Positions 1-7,266 are shown, counted from the first letter of the stretch. The stretch: DNA of 64,000 nt from Paenibacillus sp. R14(2021) (GCF_019431355.1 NZ_CP080269.1:124001-188000), one strand, 5' to 3'. Numbers and translations: made by a program. The notes: generated by a model not told the origin, from the letters alone.

Positions 1-1
1 A

Positions 2-949
2 TGGCCGGATATAATCAATTTGGCGAAGCGCGTGGCGAAGGGTGAAGGCAAGGAACGTAAATTCGGCTTCTCCTTCAACCGTTACGTTGGCGATCCATTC
101 TGGGATTCCCAGACGTATTCGGCTCCGCTTCAGCTGAAAATCTTCGATAATAAAGCAGAGAAAATGACCGTCGATACACCGCAATGGAAGAAGGTTTGGA
201 CGGATATTGCAGACCTTTACCAAGCGAAGATCATCCCTACGCAAGAAGACGTGAACAACGGCGGCGGTATGGGCGGAGGAGGCATTAAGAAGGAAGCCTT
301 CAACCCGTTCCAAGGCGATTTGTTCATCAGCGGCCGTCTTGCTATGACGATCGGCGGCTATGATTACATCAGCGAGCTTTCCAAAGCGAAGGATGCCGCG
401 GTGAAGAACACGAAGCTTCCGAACGTGGACTGGGATGTTGTGACCGTGCCGACGTTCGCGGAAGTGCCTGATGTCGGCGGCAACATCTACTTGAACAATC
501 TGATGGCGATCAATGCGAAAGCGCAAAACAGCGAGGATGCGTGGGATTTCATCCAATTCAACAACAGCAAGGAATGGGCGAAGCTCAAATCCCGCAGCAC
601 GTATGAAATGGTCTCGCGCAAATCGTTCCTGAAACCAAAGGACGGCATGGACTATAACATTGCGGCGTTCTATACGCTGAAGCCGGTACCGGCTCAAGAT
701 CCGGCTATCGATAAATTGTACCAAGACAGACCGAATCTGTATCAAGTACAGCAAATCGCACAGCCGCTCTTCCAAGAAGTCATGCAGAAGAAGAAATCGG
801 TTGAGCAGGCGCTTAAAGAATGGCAAACCAAAGGCGATGTCCTGCTGCAGAAAATCAAAGAAAACCCTAATGGTCCCCTTGACGGCGTAGGCGGCGGTCC
901 GATCGGCGTCGGCAATGCAGGCGGCGCAGCCGTTAATTACGGGGGCTAA
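2..949 (+). CDS. ABC transporter extracellular solute-binding protein, 3' part
   Basis: The reading frame is open from the window edge, so the N-terminus and signal peptide lie outside. The first in-frame start, a TTG at 20, is probably internal. About 315 residues are visible. They resemble the C-terminal lobe of type 1 (sugar-type) binding proteins: a segment with FISGRLAMTIGGYD, where these proteins describe a cargo-bound domain, followed by a helical DAWDFIQFNNS stretch. The protein would deliver a substrate, probably a sugar, to a membrane permease at the cell surface. The tail is unusual: the last 25 or so residues are glycine-rich (GVGGGPIGVGNAGGAAVNYGG region), which is not typical of the family. 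A strong terminator follows directly, so this is the last gene of its transcript. Substrate unknown. Confidence 0.8.
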   Translation, partial: WPDIINLAKRVAKGEGKERKFGFSFNRYVGDPFWDSQTYSAPLQLKIFDNKAEKMTVDTPQWKKVWTDIADLYQAKIIPTQEDVNNGGGMGGGGIKKEAFNPFQGDLFISGRLAMTIGGYDYISELSKAKDAAVKNTKLPNVDWDVVTVPTFAEVPDVGGNIYLNNLMAINAKAQNSEDAWDFIQFNNSKEWAKLKSRSTYEMVSRKSFLKPKDGMDYNIAAFYTLKPVPAQDPAIDKLYQDRPNLYQVQQIAQPLFQEVMQKKKSVEQALKEWQTKGDVLLQKIKENPNGPLDGVGGGPIGVGNAGGAAVNYGG

Positions 950-987
950 GTTAGAAGCTTTGGCTAGTTCCACAAGAAATATAAGGA

Positions 988-1030
988 AAGATCGCAGCGG
1001 CGCCTCTTGGCGCTGCTGCGGTCTTTATTT
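988..1030 (+). terminator. Rho-independent terminator after the solute-binding protein gene
   Basis: An inverted repeat of about 18 bp with two G-T pairs (left arm AAAGATCGCAGCGGCGCC) has a 4-nt TCTT loop and is followed by a T-rich tail. The rest of 950-1121 shows no gene. Confidence 0.85.
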
Positions 1031-1121
1031 ATGATGCCGAGCAATTTCGAGACACTTATGCATGCTTATTTCTTCCCAAAGTGGGTAATCTAAGTGAAAC
1101 GGAATGAAGGGAGCATCAAGC

Positions 1122-1286
1122 ATGAAGTGGATCTATTGGGGACGATTATATGAAACCAAATTTCAAGCCGGCTGCCTGGTGAAGCGGATGGAAAATGATT
1201 GGTGGGTATATGGATATGAATGCCCGCAGGAAATTGAAGTATTTCAATCCCGGAAGGGACGTTATGGCGTTCGATTCCTCCCATAG
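1122..1286 (+). CDS. Small hypothetical protein, 54 aa
   Basis: This is a short ORF rich in aromatic and charged residues (MKWIYWGRLYETK at the N-terminus). I chose the ATG at 1122 because GGGAG lies 7-11 bases upstream; an in-frame ATG at 1104 has no good ribosome binding site. No signal peptide or membrane segment is seen, and I do not recognise the family. It stands alone between a terminator and the tRNA promoter. A longer antisense frame covers the same bases, but it has neither a ribosome binding site nor a convincing composition. Confidence 0.5.
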   Translation: MKWIYWGRLYETKFQAGCLVKRMENDWWVYGYECPQEIEVFQSRKGRYGVRFLP

Positions 1287-1297
1287 TAAATTATTGC

Positions 1298-1327
1298 TTG
1301 ACTTATCCTTCATATATATTGTATATT
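1298..1327 (+). promoter_or_regulatory. Sigma-A promoter of the tRNA cluster
   Basis: TTGACT (1298-1303) and TATATT (1322-1327) are separated by 18 bp and lie about 45 bp upstream of the first tRNA. The region between is AT-rich. Confidence 0.6.
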
Positions 1328-1370
1328 AATACTTGTCGCCATTGAATGATTGCATGTGAATCGGTGTTAT

Positions 1371-1447
1371 CGCGGGGTGGAGCAGCTCGGTAGCTCGTCG
1401 GGCTCATAACCCGAAGGCCGCAGGTTCAAATCCTGCCCCCGCAACCA
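1371..1447 (+). tRNA. Initiator tRNA-fMet (CAT)
   Basis: A 77-nt cloverleaf with encoded CCA. The acceptor begins with C and the position opposite is A (CGCGGGG ... CCCCGCAACCA), which is the unpaired 1:72 position of bacterial initiators. The anticodon stem carries the three G-C pairs typical of fMet (CGGGCTCATAACCCG), and the anticodon is CAT. First gene of a three-tRNA transcript. Confidence 0.93.
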
Positions 1448-1468
1448 ACCTTTCGATTATTATCGTAA

Positions 1469-1545
1469 GGGCCCTTAGCTCAGTTGGTTAGAGCGGTCGG
1501 CTCATAACCGATTGGTCGGGGGTTCGAGTCCCTCAGGGCCCACCA
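1469..1545 (+). tRNA. tRNA with CAT anticodon, probably tRNA-Ile2 (lysidine type)
   Basis: A 77-nt cloverleaf with encoded CCA, a GGGCCCT/AGGGCCC acceptor and a CTCATAA anticodon loop. The anticodon CAT could mean elongator Met or the Ile tRNA whose C34 is modified to lysidine by TilS. The body (GGGCCCTTAGCTCAGTTGG start) resembles known Ile2 tRNAs of Bacillus and E. coli more than Bacillus elongator tRNA-Met, so I favour Ile2. The tRNA itself is certain; the amino acid is not. Confidence 0.75.
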
Positions 1546-1566
1546 TTCTACTCAATCAATCCACAT

Positions 1567-1652
1567 GCCGGGGTGGCGGAACTGGCAGACGCACAGGACT
1601 TAAAATCCTGCGGTGGGTGACCACCGTACGGGTTCGATTCCCGTCCTCGGCA
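1567..1652 (+). tRNA. tRNA-Leu (TAA)
   Basis: An 86-nt class II tRNA with a long variable arm (GGTGGGTGACCACC). The anticodon loop is TTAAAAT, giving anticodon TAA for the UUA codon. The acceptor GCCGGGG pairs with CCTCGGC. Unlike its two neighbours it has no encoded CCA: the discriminator A is followed by C and a T-run. Confidence 0.92.
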
Positions 1653-1693
1653 CTTTTTTGTACAAGTAATTGCATTGTCCATATGAAACACGA

Positions 1694-1752
1694 AGCCTCC
1701 TTATCTGCTCTTCTGATTCAACTCAGACTGCAGTCAAGGAGGTTTTTATTTT
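1694..1752 (+). terminator. Nested-hairpin terminator of the tRNA cluster
   Basis: Nested complementary arms CCTCCTT/AAGGAGG, CTGC/GCAG and TCTGA/TCAGA are followed by TTTTTATTTT. It ends the tRNA transcript just ahead of ung. Confidence 0.75.
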
Positions 1753-1771
1753 CCCGAGGTGATGATAGGAT

Positions 1772-2479
1772 ATGAAACCGAGCTTAATGAATGATTGGAA
1801 AAACGTGCTGCGAAGCGAGTTAGATAAGCCGTATTTTCACGGGCTCCTGCAGTGTTTAACGCAAGCGTACGAGGAGCAAACGATATACCCGGCTCAGCCT
1901 GCTATCTTCAACGCGCTTCATTATACGTCCTACGCGGATGTGAAGGTCGTCATCCTCGGCCAAGATCCCTACCACGGTCCGGGACAAGCGCATGGCCTTA
2001 GCTTCTCCGTGCTTCCGGGCGTGAAGACGCCGCCTTCGCTGAAGAACATTTACAATGAACTGCATGCCGATCTTGGTTATTCTGTACCAGATCATGGCTG
2101 CCTGGTTCCGTGGGCACAACAAGGCGTGCTGCTTCTGAACAATGTGCTGACAGTTCGGGAAGGAGAGGCAGCGTCCCATCAAGGAATCGGCTGGGAACGG
2201 TTTACCGATGCTGTCATTGCAGAGTTGAACAAGAGGGAACGTCCTATCGCCTTTGTCCTGTGGGGAAAGCATGCCCAGGAGAAAGCGGCAGCAATCGATT
2301 CAACCCGCCACCGGGTATTGGAATCGCCGCATCCTAGTCCACTCTCGGCGCGTCGAGGCTTCTTCGGCAGCCGGCCGTTCTCCAAAGTCAATGCATGGCT
2401 GCAAAGCGTGCAAGAGACTCCGATCGACTGGCGGATTCCTCCGTTAGCGGAGCTTGAAGCAGCGGCGGCTGGGAAATGA
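1772..2479 (+). CDS. ung: Uracil-DNA glycosylase, family 1
   Basis: Removes uracil from DNA as the first step of base excision repair in the cytoplasm. The 235-aa product has the usual family length. The water-activating motif GQDPYHGP is at residues 63-70 with catalytic Asp65, and the leucine-loop motif HPSPLS starts at His187. The N-terminal half carries the typical long helix before [11 protein letters not shown]. The ATG at 1772 is preceded by a GAGGTGATG ribosome binding site. The stop is 7 bases before the next ORF, so the two are probably cotranscribed. Confidence 0.97.
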   Translation: MKPSLMNDWKNVLRSELDKPYFHGLLQCLTQAYEEQTIYPAQPAIFNALHYTSYADVKVVILGQDPYHGPGQAHGLSFSVLPGVKTPPSLKNIYNELHADLGYSVPDHGCLVPWAQQGVLLLNNVLTVREGEAASHQGIGWERFTDAVIAELNKRERPIAFVLWGKHAQEKAAAIDSTRHRVLESPHPSPLSARRGFFGSRPFSKVNAWLQSVQETPIDWRIPPLAELEAAAAGK

Positions 2480-2486
2480 TGATGAG

Positions 2487-3314
2487 ATGACTACTATTCT
2501 ACCGGGCGTCGGCAAGAAGAAACCCGTACGCTGGTTGACGCCGGCCTCCGGATATTTGACCGGATATGCTTATACACTCAATCCTTATGTCGGCTGCGCG
2601 TTCGGTTGTTCTTACTGCTACGTGCGTCGAATGCCGATTGCTTTGTTCAAGGGCAAGCCATGGGGTGAATGGGTGGAGCCGAAGTCGTTTGATGGGGAGC
2701 AGTTCCGTAATGAATGGCATCGAGCGCTCCGCAAAGGGGATGTAACGGTATTCATGTCTTCGGCGACTGATCCCTATCAACCGGAGGAGTACCAGGCACG
2801 CATTACGCGTCGCCTTCTGGAGATCATAGCTGAAGCACCTCCTCAGTTTCTGCTGCTTCAAACGCGAAGTCCGCTCGTTCTCCGCGATGTCGATTTACTC
2901 CTGAAGCTTGGAGAAGGAGTGCGCGTCAGCATGACAGTCGAGACCGATCTGGAGTCCGTTAGAAAAGTGCTGACACCTTCGGCACCGCCTCTTGCCGGGA
3001 GGCTCAGGGCAATCCGCGAGCTGCGGCGAGCTGGAGTCCCCGTGCAAGCCGCGGTTTCGCCGTTGCTGCCCTGCAGCGAAGCTTTCCCTGCACAGCTGGC
3101 GGAAGCCGTGGAGCGCGTTGTCGTCGATGATTTCTTCCGAGGCGACGGCAGCGGGGGCAAACGCTCGGAGCAGCTGCATATGGCTGCGCGGTACCGTGAA
3201 CTTGGTGCAGAGGCGTTGTATACGCCGAAGACCGCGGATGATTTTGTCGGCCAACTGAAGCGTCATATGCCGCAGGGCCGTGTTTATTTTGGGCAAGAAG
3301 GTTTTATGCCGTAA
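2487..3314 (+). CDS. SPL-family radical SAM protein
   Basis: A 275-aa radical SAM enzyme related to spore photoproduct lyase-like proteins of the Rv2578c type. The cluster motif CAFGCSYC places cysteines at 37, 41 and 44, which would bind the 4Fe-4S cluster that cleaves S-adenosylmethionine. The opening GKKKPVRWLTPASGYLTGY and the MSSATDPYQPEE segment are familiar from this family, whose substrate is unknown. I chose ATG 2487; an in-frame TTG at 2454 would overlap ung and has a weaker signal. A strong terminator follows. It is not the true photoproduct lyase, which lies near 38 kb. Confidence 0.88.
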   Translation: MTTILPGVGKKKPVRWLTPASGYLTGYAYTLNPYVGCAFGCSYCYVRRMPIALFKGKPWGEWVEPKSFDGEQFRNEWHRALRKGDVTVFMSSATDPYQPEEYQARITRRLLEIIAEAPPQFLLLQTRSPLVLRDVDLLLKLGEGVRVSMTVETDLESVRKVLTPSAPPLAGRLRAIRELRRAGVPVQAAVSPLLPCSEAFPAQLAEAVERVVVDDFFRGDGSGGKRSEQLHMAARYRELGAEALYTPKTADDFVGQLKRHMPQGRVYFGQEGFMP

Positions 3315-3329
3315 TGAAAGCACATACGG

Positions 3330-3366
3330 AAGCCCCCGAAGATCTTCTTCGGGGGCTTTGGTTATT
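3330..3366 (+). terminator. Terminator after the radical SAM gene
   Basis: AGCCCCCGAAGA and its complement TCTTCGGGGGCT form a 12-bp stem with a TCT loop, followed by TTGGTTATTT. Confidence 0.85.
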
Positions 3367-3403
3367 TGTTCACTTATGCAGCAGTTTTTAAGCCGATAGG
3401 GAA

Positions 3404-4405
3404 TTAGCGCTGCGAATCGCCGTCGCTGCCAATTATGCCCGTAGAGCCGCTCACCGCAGAGCCTGGATTGGGAGGAGAACCGGCACCGGTTTCCCCAAGC
3501 ACAGGCTTCAAGGAGGAGGAGACGTACGTGACGGCTTTGACTGTGGTGATGACTTGGGCAAAGAATTTACCTTTTTCCGGATAAATCGGTGCGACGTGTA
3601 TAATCGCTTGGTCGCCTTCGAAGGAGATCGAAGCGATCCGTATGCCATAGCCTGGATTCGGTGCTTGGGCCGAGACGGTAACTTCATTCACATCGGCGTT
3701 AACCGGCTTGACGCTCAGATTCATATCGAAGAACGGGGAAGGAGCCGGATCTACGATCGGCGGCTGTGCAGGCGTATCTTTGACAAAAGAAATGGTGTCA
3801 TAGAGCCAGCCTGCTGCATCTCCGCGCGTAATCAATGTTTTCGGATAGAAATTATGCTTCGCATCGAGCTTGGCGATGCCGGTGATCAGAAGCTTCTGAA
3901 CACTGCCCATATAGTCGGGATTCACATCCTTCTCGTCCTGAAGCACCGCATACATATCGACGAACGCGTAGTCGCCCTTGCTAAGCAGCGCTTGGATCAG
4001 ATGGTGGGCGAACTGCTCGCGGGTCATCTCGGCATTGGCTTTTGTTTCTCTCGGTATATCGAGATCGTTCATGGCTGCGATAATAAAGGCGTCTGCGTAC
4101 CACGCATCATCCTTCATGTTCGGGAAGCTGTCGGTTACCTTCGGTTCTTTAAAGAAGTTGATGCCGTCGAGGTTCAGATTCAGCCCTTTTACGATCATTG
4201 AGATGCCTGCTGCGTACGTCAATTTCCCGTTTGGCTGGAAGGCATCTTTGCCGCCGCTGCTTCCGGTTAAAATACCTAGCTTCTGAAGCTCGGAGATTTT
4301 TGCGTCATTCGGATGATCTTTCGTATCGGAAAAAGCCCAGACAGATTGCGTTACGGCTATGAACAAGAGCAACATCATGCCGACGGCCAATAATGGTTTC
4401 TTCAT
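3404..4405 (-). CDS. Exported protein with three S-layer homology domains and a PrcB-like C-terminus
   Basis: The 333-aa product starts with a signal peptide (MKKPLLAVGMMLLLFIAVTQ, cleavage near VWA-FSD). Three SLH repeats follow at roughly residues 25-80, 90-145 and 155-205; such repeats attach proteins to pyruvylated cell-wall polymer. After a proline-rich linker, residues about 225-305 (NPGYGIRIASI and VTYVSSSLKP) look like the PrcB C-terminal domain family, a small beta domain of unsettled function. The ribosome binding site is AAGGAGTG. It stands alone on the minus strand with no visible operon partner. Role inferred: cell-surface structural or protease-modulating protein. Confidence 0.8.
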   Translation of the reverse strand: MKKPLLAVGMMLLLFIAVTQSVWAFSDTKDHPNDAKISELQKLGILTGSSGGKDAFQPNGKLTYAAGISMIVKGLNLNLDGINFFKEPKVTDSFPNMKDDAWYADAFIIAAMNDLDIPRETKANAEMTREQFAHHLIQALLSKGDYAFVDMYAVLQDEKDVNPDYMGSVQKLLITGIAKLDAKHNFYPKTLITRGDAAGWLYDTISFVKDTPAQPPIVDPAPSPFFDMNLSVKPVNADVNEVTVSAQAPNPGYGIRIASISFEGDQAIIHVAPIYPEKGKFFAQVITTVKAVTYVSSSLKPVLGETGAGSPPNPGSAVSGSTGIIGSDGDSQR

Positions 4406-4511
4406 CTTGCTACACTCCTTATTAACCTAAAATTGGTAGTATCCTTTCCCTTATGTAGACGCACCTTTCTCTTGAAAAGTTGCAGTAGAGCGGTGCGTTC
4501 AACGCAGACAG

Positions 4512-4850
4512 CTAGGGTCTAATCGTTACTCTCGTATGAATCGGTACAAGGGCAGCAAGCGTAAGTACGTCATCGTTGTACATCCGAATGCAGCCGTGGG
4601 AGACTTCCCTGCCGATGGAGCCGGGATCGTTGGTGCCGTGAATCCCGTAATGCGGCTTAGACAGGCCCATCCACAAGACGCCGAAGGGCCCTCCGGGATT
4701 CGGCTGTTTATTGATAATCTCGTAATTTCCAGTAGGCGTGCGCGTTAACATTTTGCCGATGCCGACCGGAAAGCCTCTTATAACGATATTGCCATCATGC
4801 AGATACAGCTGTCTGTCGGATAAATCCACGATAATTCGGTAGTTAGGCAT
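4512..4850 (-). CDS. L,D-transpeptidase (YkuD domain)
   Basis: A 112-aa protein made almost entirely of a YkuD catalytic domain. Conserved motifs are [17 protein letters not shown] and SHGCIRM, the last with the active-site cysteine and its paired histidine. Such enzymes form 3-3 cross-links in peptidoglycan or attach proteins to it. No signal peptide or LysM domain is visible, which is known for several short Bacillus and Paenibacillus members and leaves export unexplained. The ribosome binding site is GGAAGGAGGG. The 270 bases upstream hold no gene. Confidence 0.93.
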   Translation of the reverse strand: MPNYRIIVDLSDRQLYLHDGNIVIRGFPVGIGKMLTRTPTGNYEIINKQPNPGGPFGVLWMGLSKPHYGIHGTNDPGSIGREVSHGCIRMYNDDVLTLAALVPIHTRVTIRP

Positions 4851-5117
4851 ACGGAATCCCTCCTTCCTGCCAGCATATGAACGTTGAAGAGGAGGGGATT
4901 GGATTCTGGCTGGAGATCAGCGCACAGGCATCGTAAACGGCTGACAGCTTCTGCGGCTACGAGTTAGATTTATTGATTAAACACTACTAATTATGGTCAG
5001 CGGCGGAAGGGTTTAGTCGATGGTGAATTGCTGCCGAAATGTGGGAAAGAGGAATTTGCAGCGCAGTCGGTGGTCCTTGTCGTTCAAGTAGTGCGAAAGA
5101 ACATCCTTATTTGCGGG

Positions 5118-5156
5118 CAAAAAACAGAAAGAAGGAGGGATCAGCCTCCTTCTTCT
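5118..5156 (-). terminator. Terminator after the YjfB-like gene
   Basis: On the minus strand AGAAGGAGG pairs with CCTCCTTCT around a short loop, and a T-rich tail ends in six T. It lies just past the stop codon of the small gene at 5168-5344. Confidence 0.75.
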
Positions 5157-5167
5157 GGCAGGTTAAA

Positions 5168-5344
5168 CTAGACGCGGACGTCGAAATTACCGCCCAAATT
5201 CGGCTGTACGCTGCGTTCCAACATTTGAACGAACTGCTGGCCTTGCTGTTCGGACTGGTCCTTGGCGATCTTAAGTACGCTGATGCCAACCGCTTGTGCT
5301 AAATTGCTCTGAGACAAGGATGTCGAAAGCGATGCGATATCCAT
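5168..5344 (-). CDS. YjfB family small protein, 58 aa
   Basis: This ORF is shorter than 60 codons and easily missed. The product begins MDIASLSTSLSQSNLAQAVG, continues VLKIAKDQSEQQGQQFVQML and ends NFDVRV. That pattern is the YjfB family, described as putative motility proteins; in B. subtilis yjfB is in the SigD regulon. A strong GAGGAGG sits 7 bases before the ATG at 5344, and a terminator follows the stop. No flagellar genes are nearby. The function is not established. Confidence 0.85.
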   Translation of the reverse strand: MDIASLSTSLSQSNLAQAVGISVLKIAKDQSEQQGQQFVQMLERSVQPNLGGNFDVRV

Positions 5345-5463
5345 GCGGGTTCCTCCTCTCTGGTGTAGCTGACATATAGGTTATCGGATTATTACCAGGT
5401 TGTCTAAAGAGGTGAAGGACGAGAGATTAACGAGTAGATATAGGATAACCGATAGACAGTTCA

Positions 5464-5493
5464 TCGACAGAAATAGTTAAAATATGCTAAAAT
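5464..5493 (+). promoter_or_regulatory. Possible extended -10 promoter of the acyltransferase gene
   Basis: TCGACA (5464-5469) and TAAAAT (5488-5493) are 18 bp apart, with TG one base before the -10 element. It lies 40 bp upstream of the GTG start. Confidence 0.45.
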
Positions 5494-5535
5494 AGGGCGA
5501 TTCATTTGTGTGATTAACGAATTGGGGGACTAGAT

Positions 5536-6078
5536 GTGATAACTAAATTAGTGCAGCGAATTCGTTGGAAGTTAAGAGGAGAAGTTCCAACCGAACATCT
5601 AATCAATATGGGATTGAAAGTCGGAAAAAATTTTAATCGACGCCCGGAATGTATTATCGACTACTCTCACTGCTTCTTGATAACGATCGGAGATGACGTA
5701 ACTCTTGCCCCTAGAGTTCATATTATCGCACATGATGCAAGCACTAAAACGCATTTAAATTATACAAAAATCGGACTCATCCATATTGGAGACCGCGTGT
5801 TTGTCGGTGCTGGCAGCATCATTCTCCCAAATGTGAAAATCGGTAACGATGTCATCATAGCCGCCGGTAGTATCGTAGCCAAAGATATCCCCGATAACTC
5901 GTTATTTGTTGGCAATGCCGTCGTCGACACGGCAGCAAATTATTTAGAGAAGAATAGAAAGAGAATGTCGGAAAGTCCTACATTTGATCAAACATGGACG
6001 GTAACCGGCAATATCACAAGTGAGCAAAAGGAAATCATGATAGAAAAGCTTCGTGCGGGCATAGGATTCGTTGAATGA
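5536..6078 (+). CDS. Acyltransferase with left-handed beta-helix (hexapeptide repeats)
   Basis: A 180-aa member of the maltose/galactoside O-acetyltransferase superfamily. Hexapeptide-type repeats run from about residue 50 to 140 (ITIGDDVTLAP, IHIGDRVFVGAGSIIL, VKIGNDVIIAAGSIV). A histidine after ITIGDDVTLAP (IIAHD) fits the catalytic position. It would move an acetyl group from acetyl-CoA to a sugar. The start is GTG 5536 after GGGGGA; the ATG two bases upstream runs straight into a stop. Codon use is AT-rich compared with most neighbours and a tRNA gene lies 320 bp away, which hints at transfer, but no integrase is present. Substrate unknown. Confidence 0.88.
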   Translation: MITKLVQRIRWKLRGEVPTEHLINMGLKVGKNFNRRPECIIDYSHCFLITIGDDVTLAPRVHIIAHDASTKTHLNYTKIGLIHIGDRVFVGAGSIILPNVKIGNDVIIAAGSIVAKDIPDNSLFVGNAVVDTAANYLEKNRKRMSESPTFDQTWTVTGNITSEQKEIMIEKLRAGIGFVE

Positions 6079-6111
6079 ATAGCATGTGGAGATTTCAGCA
6101 TAAGTTCAAAA

Positions 6112-6162
6112 AAGATGCAAAAAGCGGAAAGAGCAGCTAACTCTTTCCGCTTTTTGCATCTT
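6112..6162 (+). terminator. Perfect 22-bp inverted repeat, terminator of the acyltransferase gene
   Basis: The left arm 6112-6133 and right arm 6141-6162 are exactly complementary around a 7-nt loop. The right arm contains an internal CTTTTTG run rather than a trailing U-tract. Confidence 0.7.
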
Positions 6163-6179
6163 CGCATTGAAGGTCATTA

Positions 6180-6356
6180 TTGTTCTTTAGGCGTTATTGT
6201 TGGAATTGTCGCTATAAAGATGGAGAAAAAACGGAGCTTTCGGAGGCCATTCGAATTCTATCTACCGAATCAAAACGAGGATTACAGGTTAAACCCTTGT
6301 ATCAAATTCGTATCACGCTAATTCATACACAAAACCCGAGTGGTATAATAAAATAA
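6180..6356 (+). CDS. Possible small protein with a CxxC pair, 58 aa
   Basis: A reading frame with a TTG start at 6180 and GAAGG 6-10 bases upstream encodes RRYCWNCRYKDGEKTEL, a helix-like middle (SEAIRILSTESKRG) and the end NPSGIIK. The two cysteines two residues apart could form half of a zinc knuckle. The composition looks protein-like, and a competing frame over the same bases looks worse. The 3' end runs into the terminator of the tRNA on the other strand, and there is no clear promoter. It could also be the remnant of a longer gene. Not recognised. Confidence 0.3.
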   Translation: MFFRRYCWNCRYKDGEKTELSEAIRILSTESKRGLQVKPLYQIRITLIHTQNPSGIIK

Positions 6357-6382
6357 AAAAAGCCTTGATTTCTCAGGCTTTA
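6350..6382 (-). terminator. Terminator of the tRNA-Val gene
   Basis: On the minus strand AAAGCCT ... AGGCTTTTTTT forms a short stem and a seven-T tail just after the tRNA. Confidence 0.75.
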
Positions 6383-6395
6383 TCACTTGTAATTA

Positions 6396-6471
6396 TGGTG
6401 ATCTGGACAGGGTTCGAACCTGTGACCCCTACCCTGTCAAGATAGTGCTCTCCCAGCTGAGCTACCAGATC
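6396..6471 (-). tRNA. tRNA-Val (GAC)
   Basis: A 76-nt cloverleaf on the minus strand with encoded CCA, acceptor GATCTGG/CCAGATC and anticodon loop TTGACAG, giving anticodon GAC. Single-gene transcript with its own promoter and terminator. Confidence 0.92.
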
Positions 6472-6503
6472 ATGTGAATTAGAACTCGTTAGTGACAAGA
6501 AAT

Positions 6504-6532
6504 AATATATCAAACTGAAATGGAGAAGTCAA
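6504..6532 (-). promoter_or_regulatory. Sigma-A promoter of tRNA-Val
   Basis: Read on the minus strand, TTGACT (6532-6527) and TATATT (6509-6504) are separated by exactly 17 bp, about 32 bp before the tRNA. Confidence 0.75.
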
Positions 6533-6619
6533 CCTTTTATCATAAAAAAATATTCTAAATCTACTTAGTCCTGCATAAGGTGTATTCAAGCGGTGAACCA
6601 TGGAGAGGCGGGTTGTCTA

Positions 6620-6784
6620 GTGAAGGAAGCTGCCCATTTGGCGGTGTGGCTGGTTGGACTGTTCAGTATTGTCGGTACAGTTTGCGTATATGTAGCCAGA
6701 ATGGTCATCCATGACAGCAGAGCATATGATGAGGAATTCGTATGGAAGAGAAAGCTGCCTCCGGAAGCGGGAGGGAAGCACTAG
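6620..6784 (+). CDS. Small single-pass membrane protein, 54 aa
   Basis: One hydrophobic helix (LAVWLVGLFSIVGTVCVYVA) near the N-terminus is followed by a charged cytoplasmic-type tail. I chose GTG 6620 because GGAGAGGCGGG precedes it; a GTG at 6593 is in frame but lacks a good site. It sits just ahead of a small lipoprotein gene on the same strand. Not recognised. Confidence 0.5.
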   Translation: MKEAAHLAVWLVGLFSIVGTVCVYVARMVIHDSRAYDEEFVWKRKLPPEAGGKH

Positions 6785-6867
6785 CAACCGTCAGAATGGG
6801 TTTGGTTTCCAGCACAGCGGGTATACTATTTCCAACAGTTGCTTTCACACATTCGGGAGTGGTATCG

Positions 6868-7119
6868 ATGAGAAAAATAGCATTAACGGGATTAAGTTTA
6901 TTACTGTGTACGGGTTGTTTGCCGACTAACTCGTCTGTTGAGGTGTCCGTCCAGAAAGCTGGATTCGTCAACAGCGTGATGAATTCTGTTTACCCGCAGG
7001 ATCGCTCCGTATTTAGCGACGTCTATGAACCAACAGATAAACCGCATGATTTAGTACCGAAATTACCTGGTCAACTCGGCATCGATCAGCAGAAGCCGCC
7101 TTTGCACAACGATAATTAA
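6868..7119 (+). CDS. Small predicted lipoprotein, 83 aa
   Basis: The N-terminus MRKIALTGLSLLLCTGC has a basic head, a hydrophobic core and a lipobox-like end with Cys17 as the likely lipid site; Cys at the -3 position is unusual. The rest is hydrophilic and ends PPLHNDN. The ATG at 6868 follows GGGAGTGG; the frame is open further up to 6742, but that extension overlaps the previous gene. A good terminator follows. Function unknown; expected on the outer face of the membrane. Confidence 0.6.
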   Translation: MRKIALTGLSLLLCTGCLPTNSSVEVSVQKAGFVNSVMNSVYPQDRSVFSDVYEPTDKPHDLVPKLPGQLGIDQQKPPLHNDN

Positions 7120-7126
7120 TAAGCCG

Positions 7127-7158
7127 GTCCGGTTGCGCATACGCGGCCGGACTTTTTT
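7127..7158 (+). terminator. Terminator after the small lipoprotein gene
   Basis: GTCCGGTTGCG and CGCGGCCGGAC pair (two G-T) around CATA, followed by TTTTTT. Confidence 0.85.
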
Positions 7159-7266
7159 GATGATGCTTTTGCAAGCAGCCGTGCACCATACCGATTGTTA
7201 TCTATGCATAAATCGCTGAAAGGCAAGCCATGCTACGAGAGCACTAACAGAAGGAGGATTCAATAT

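Noticed and set aside
1512-1775. 87-codon forward frame
   Set aside because: It runs across the second tRNA, the tRNA-Leu gene and their terminator.
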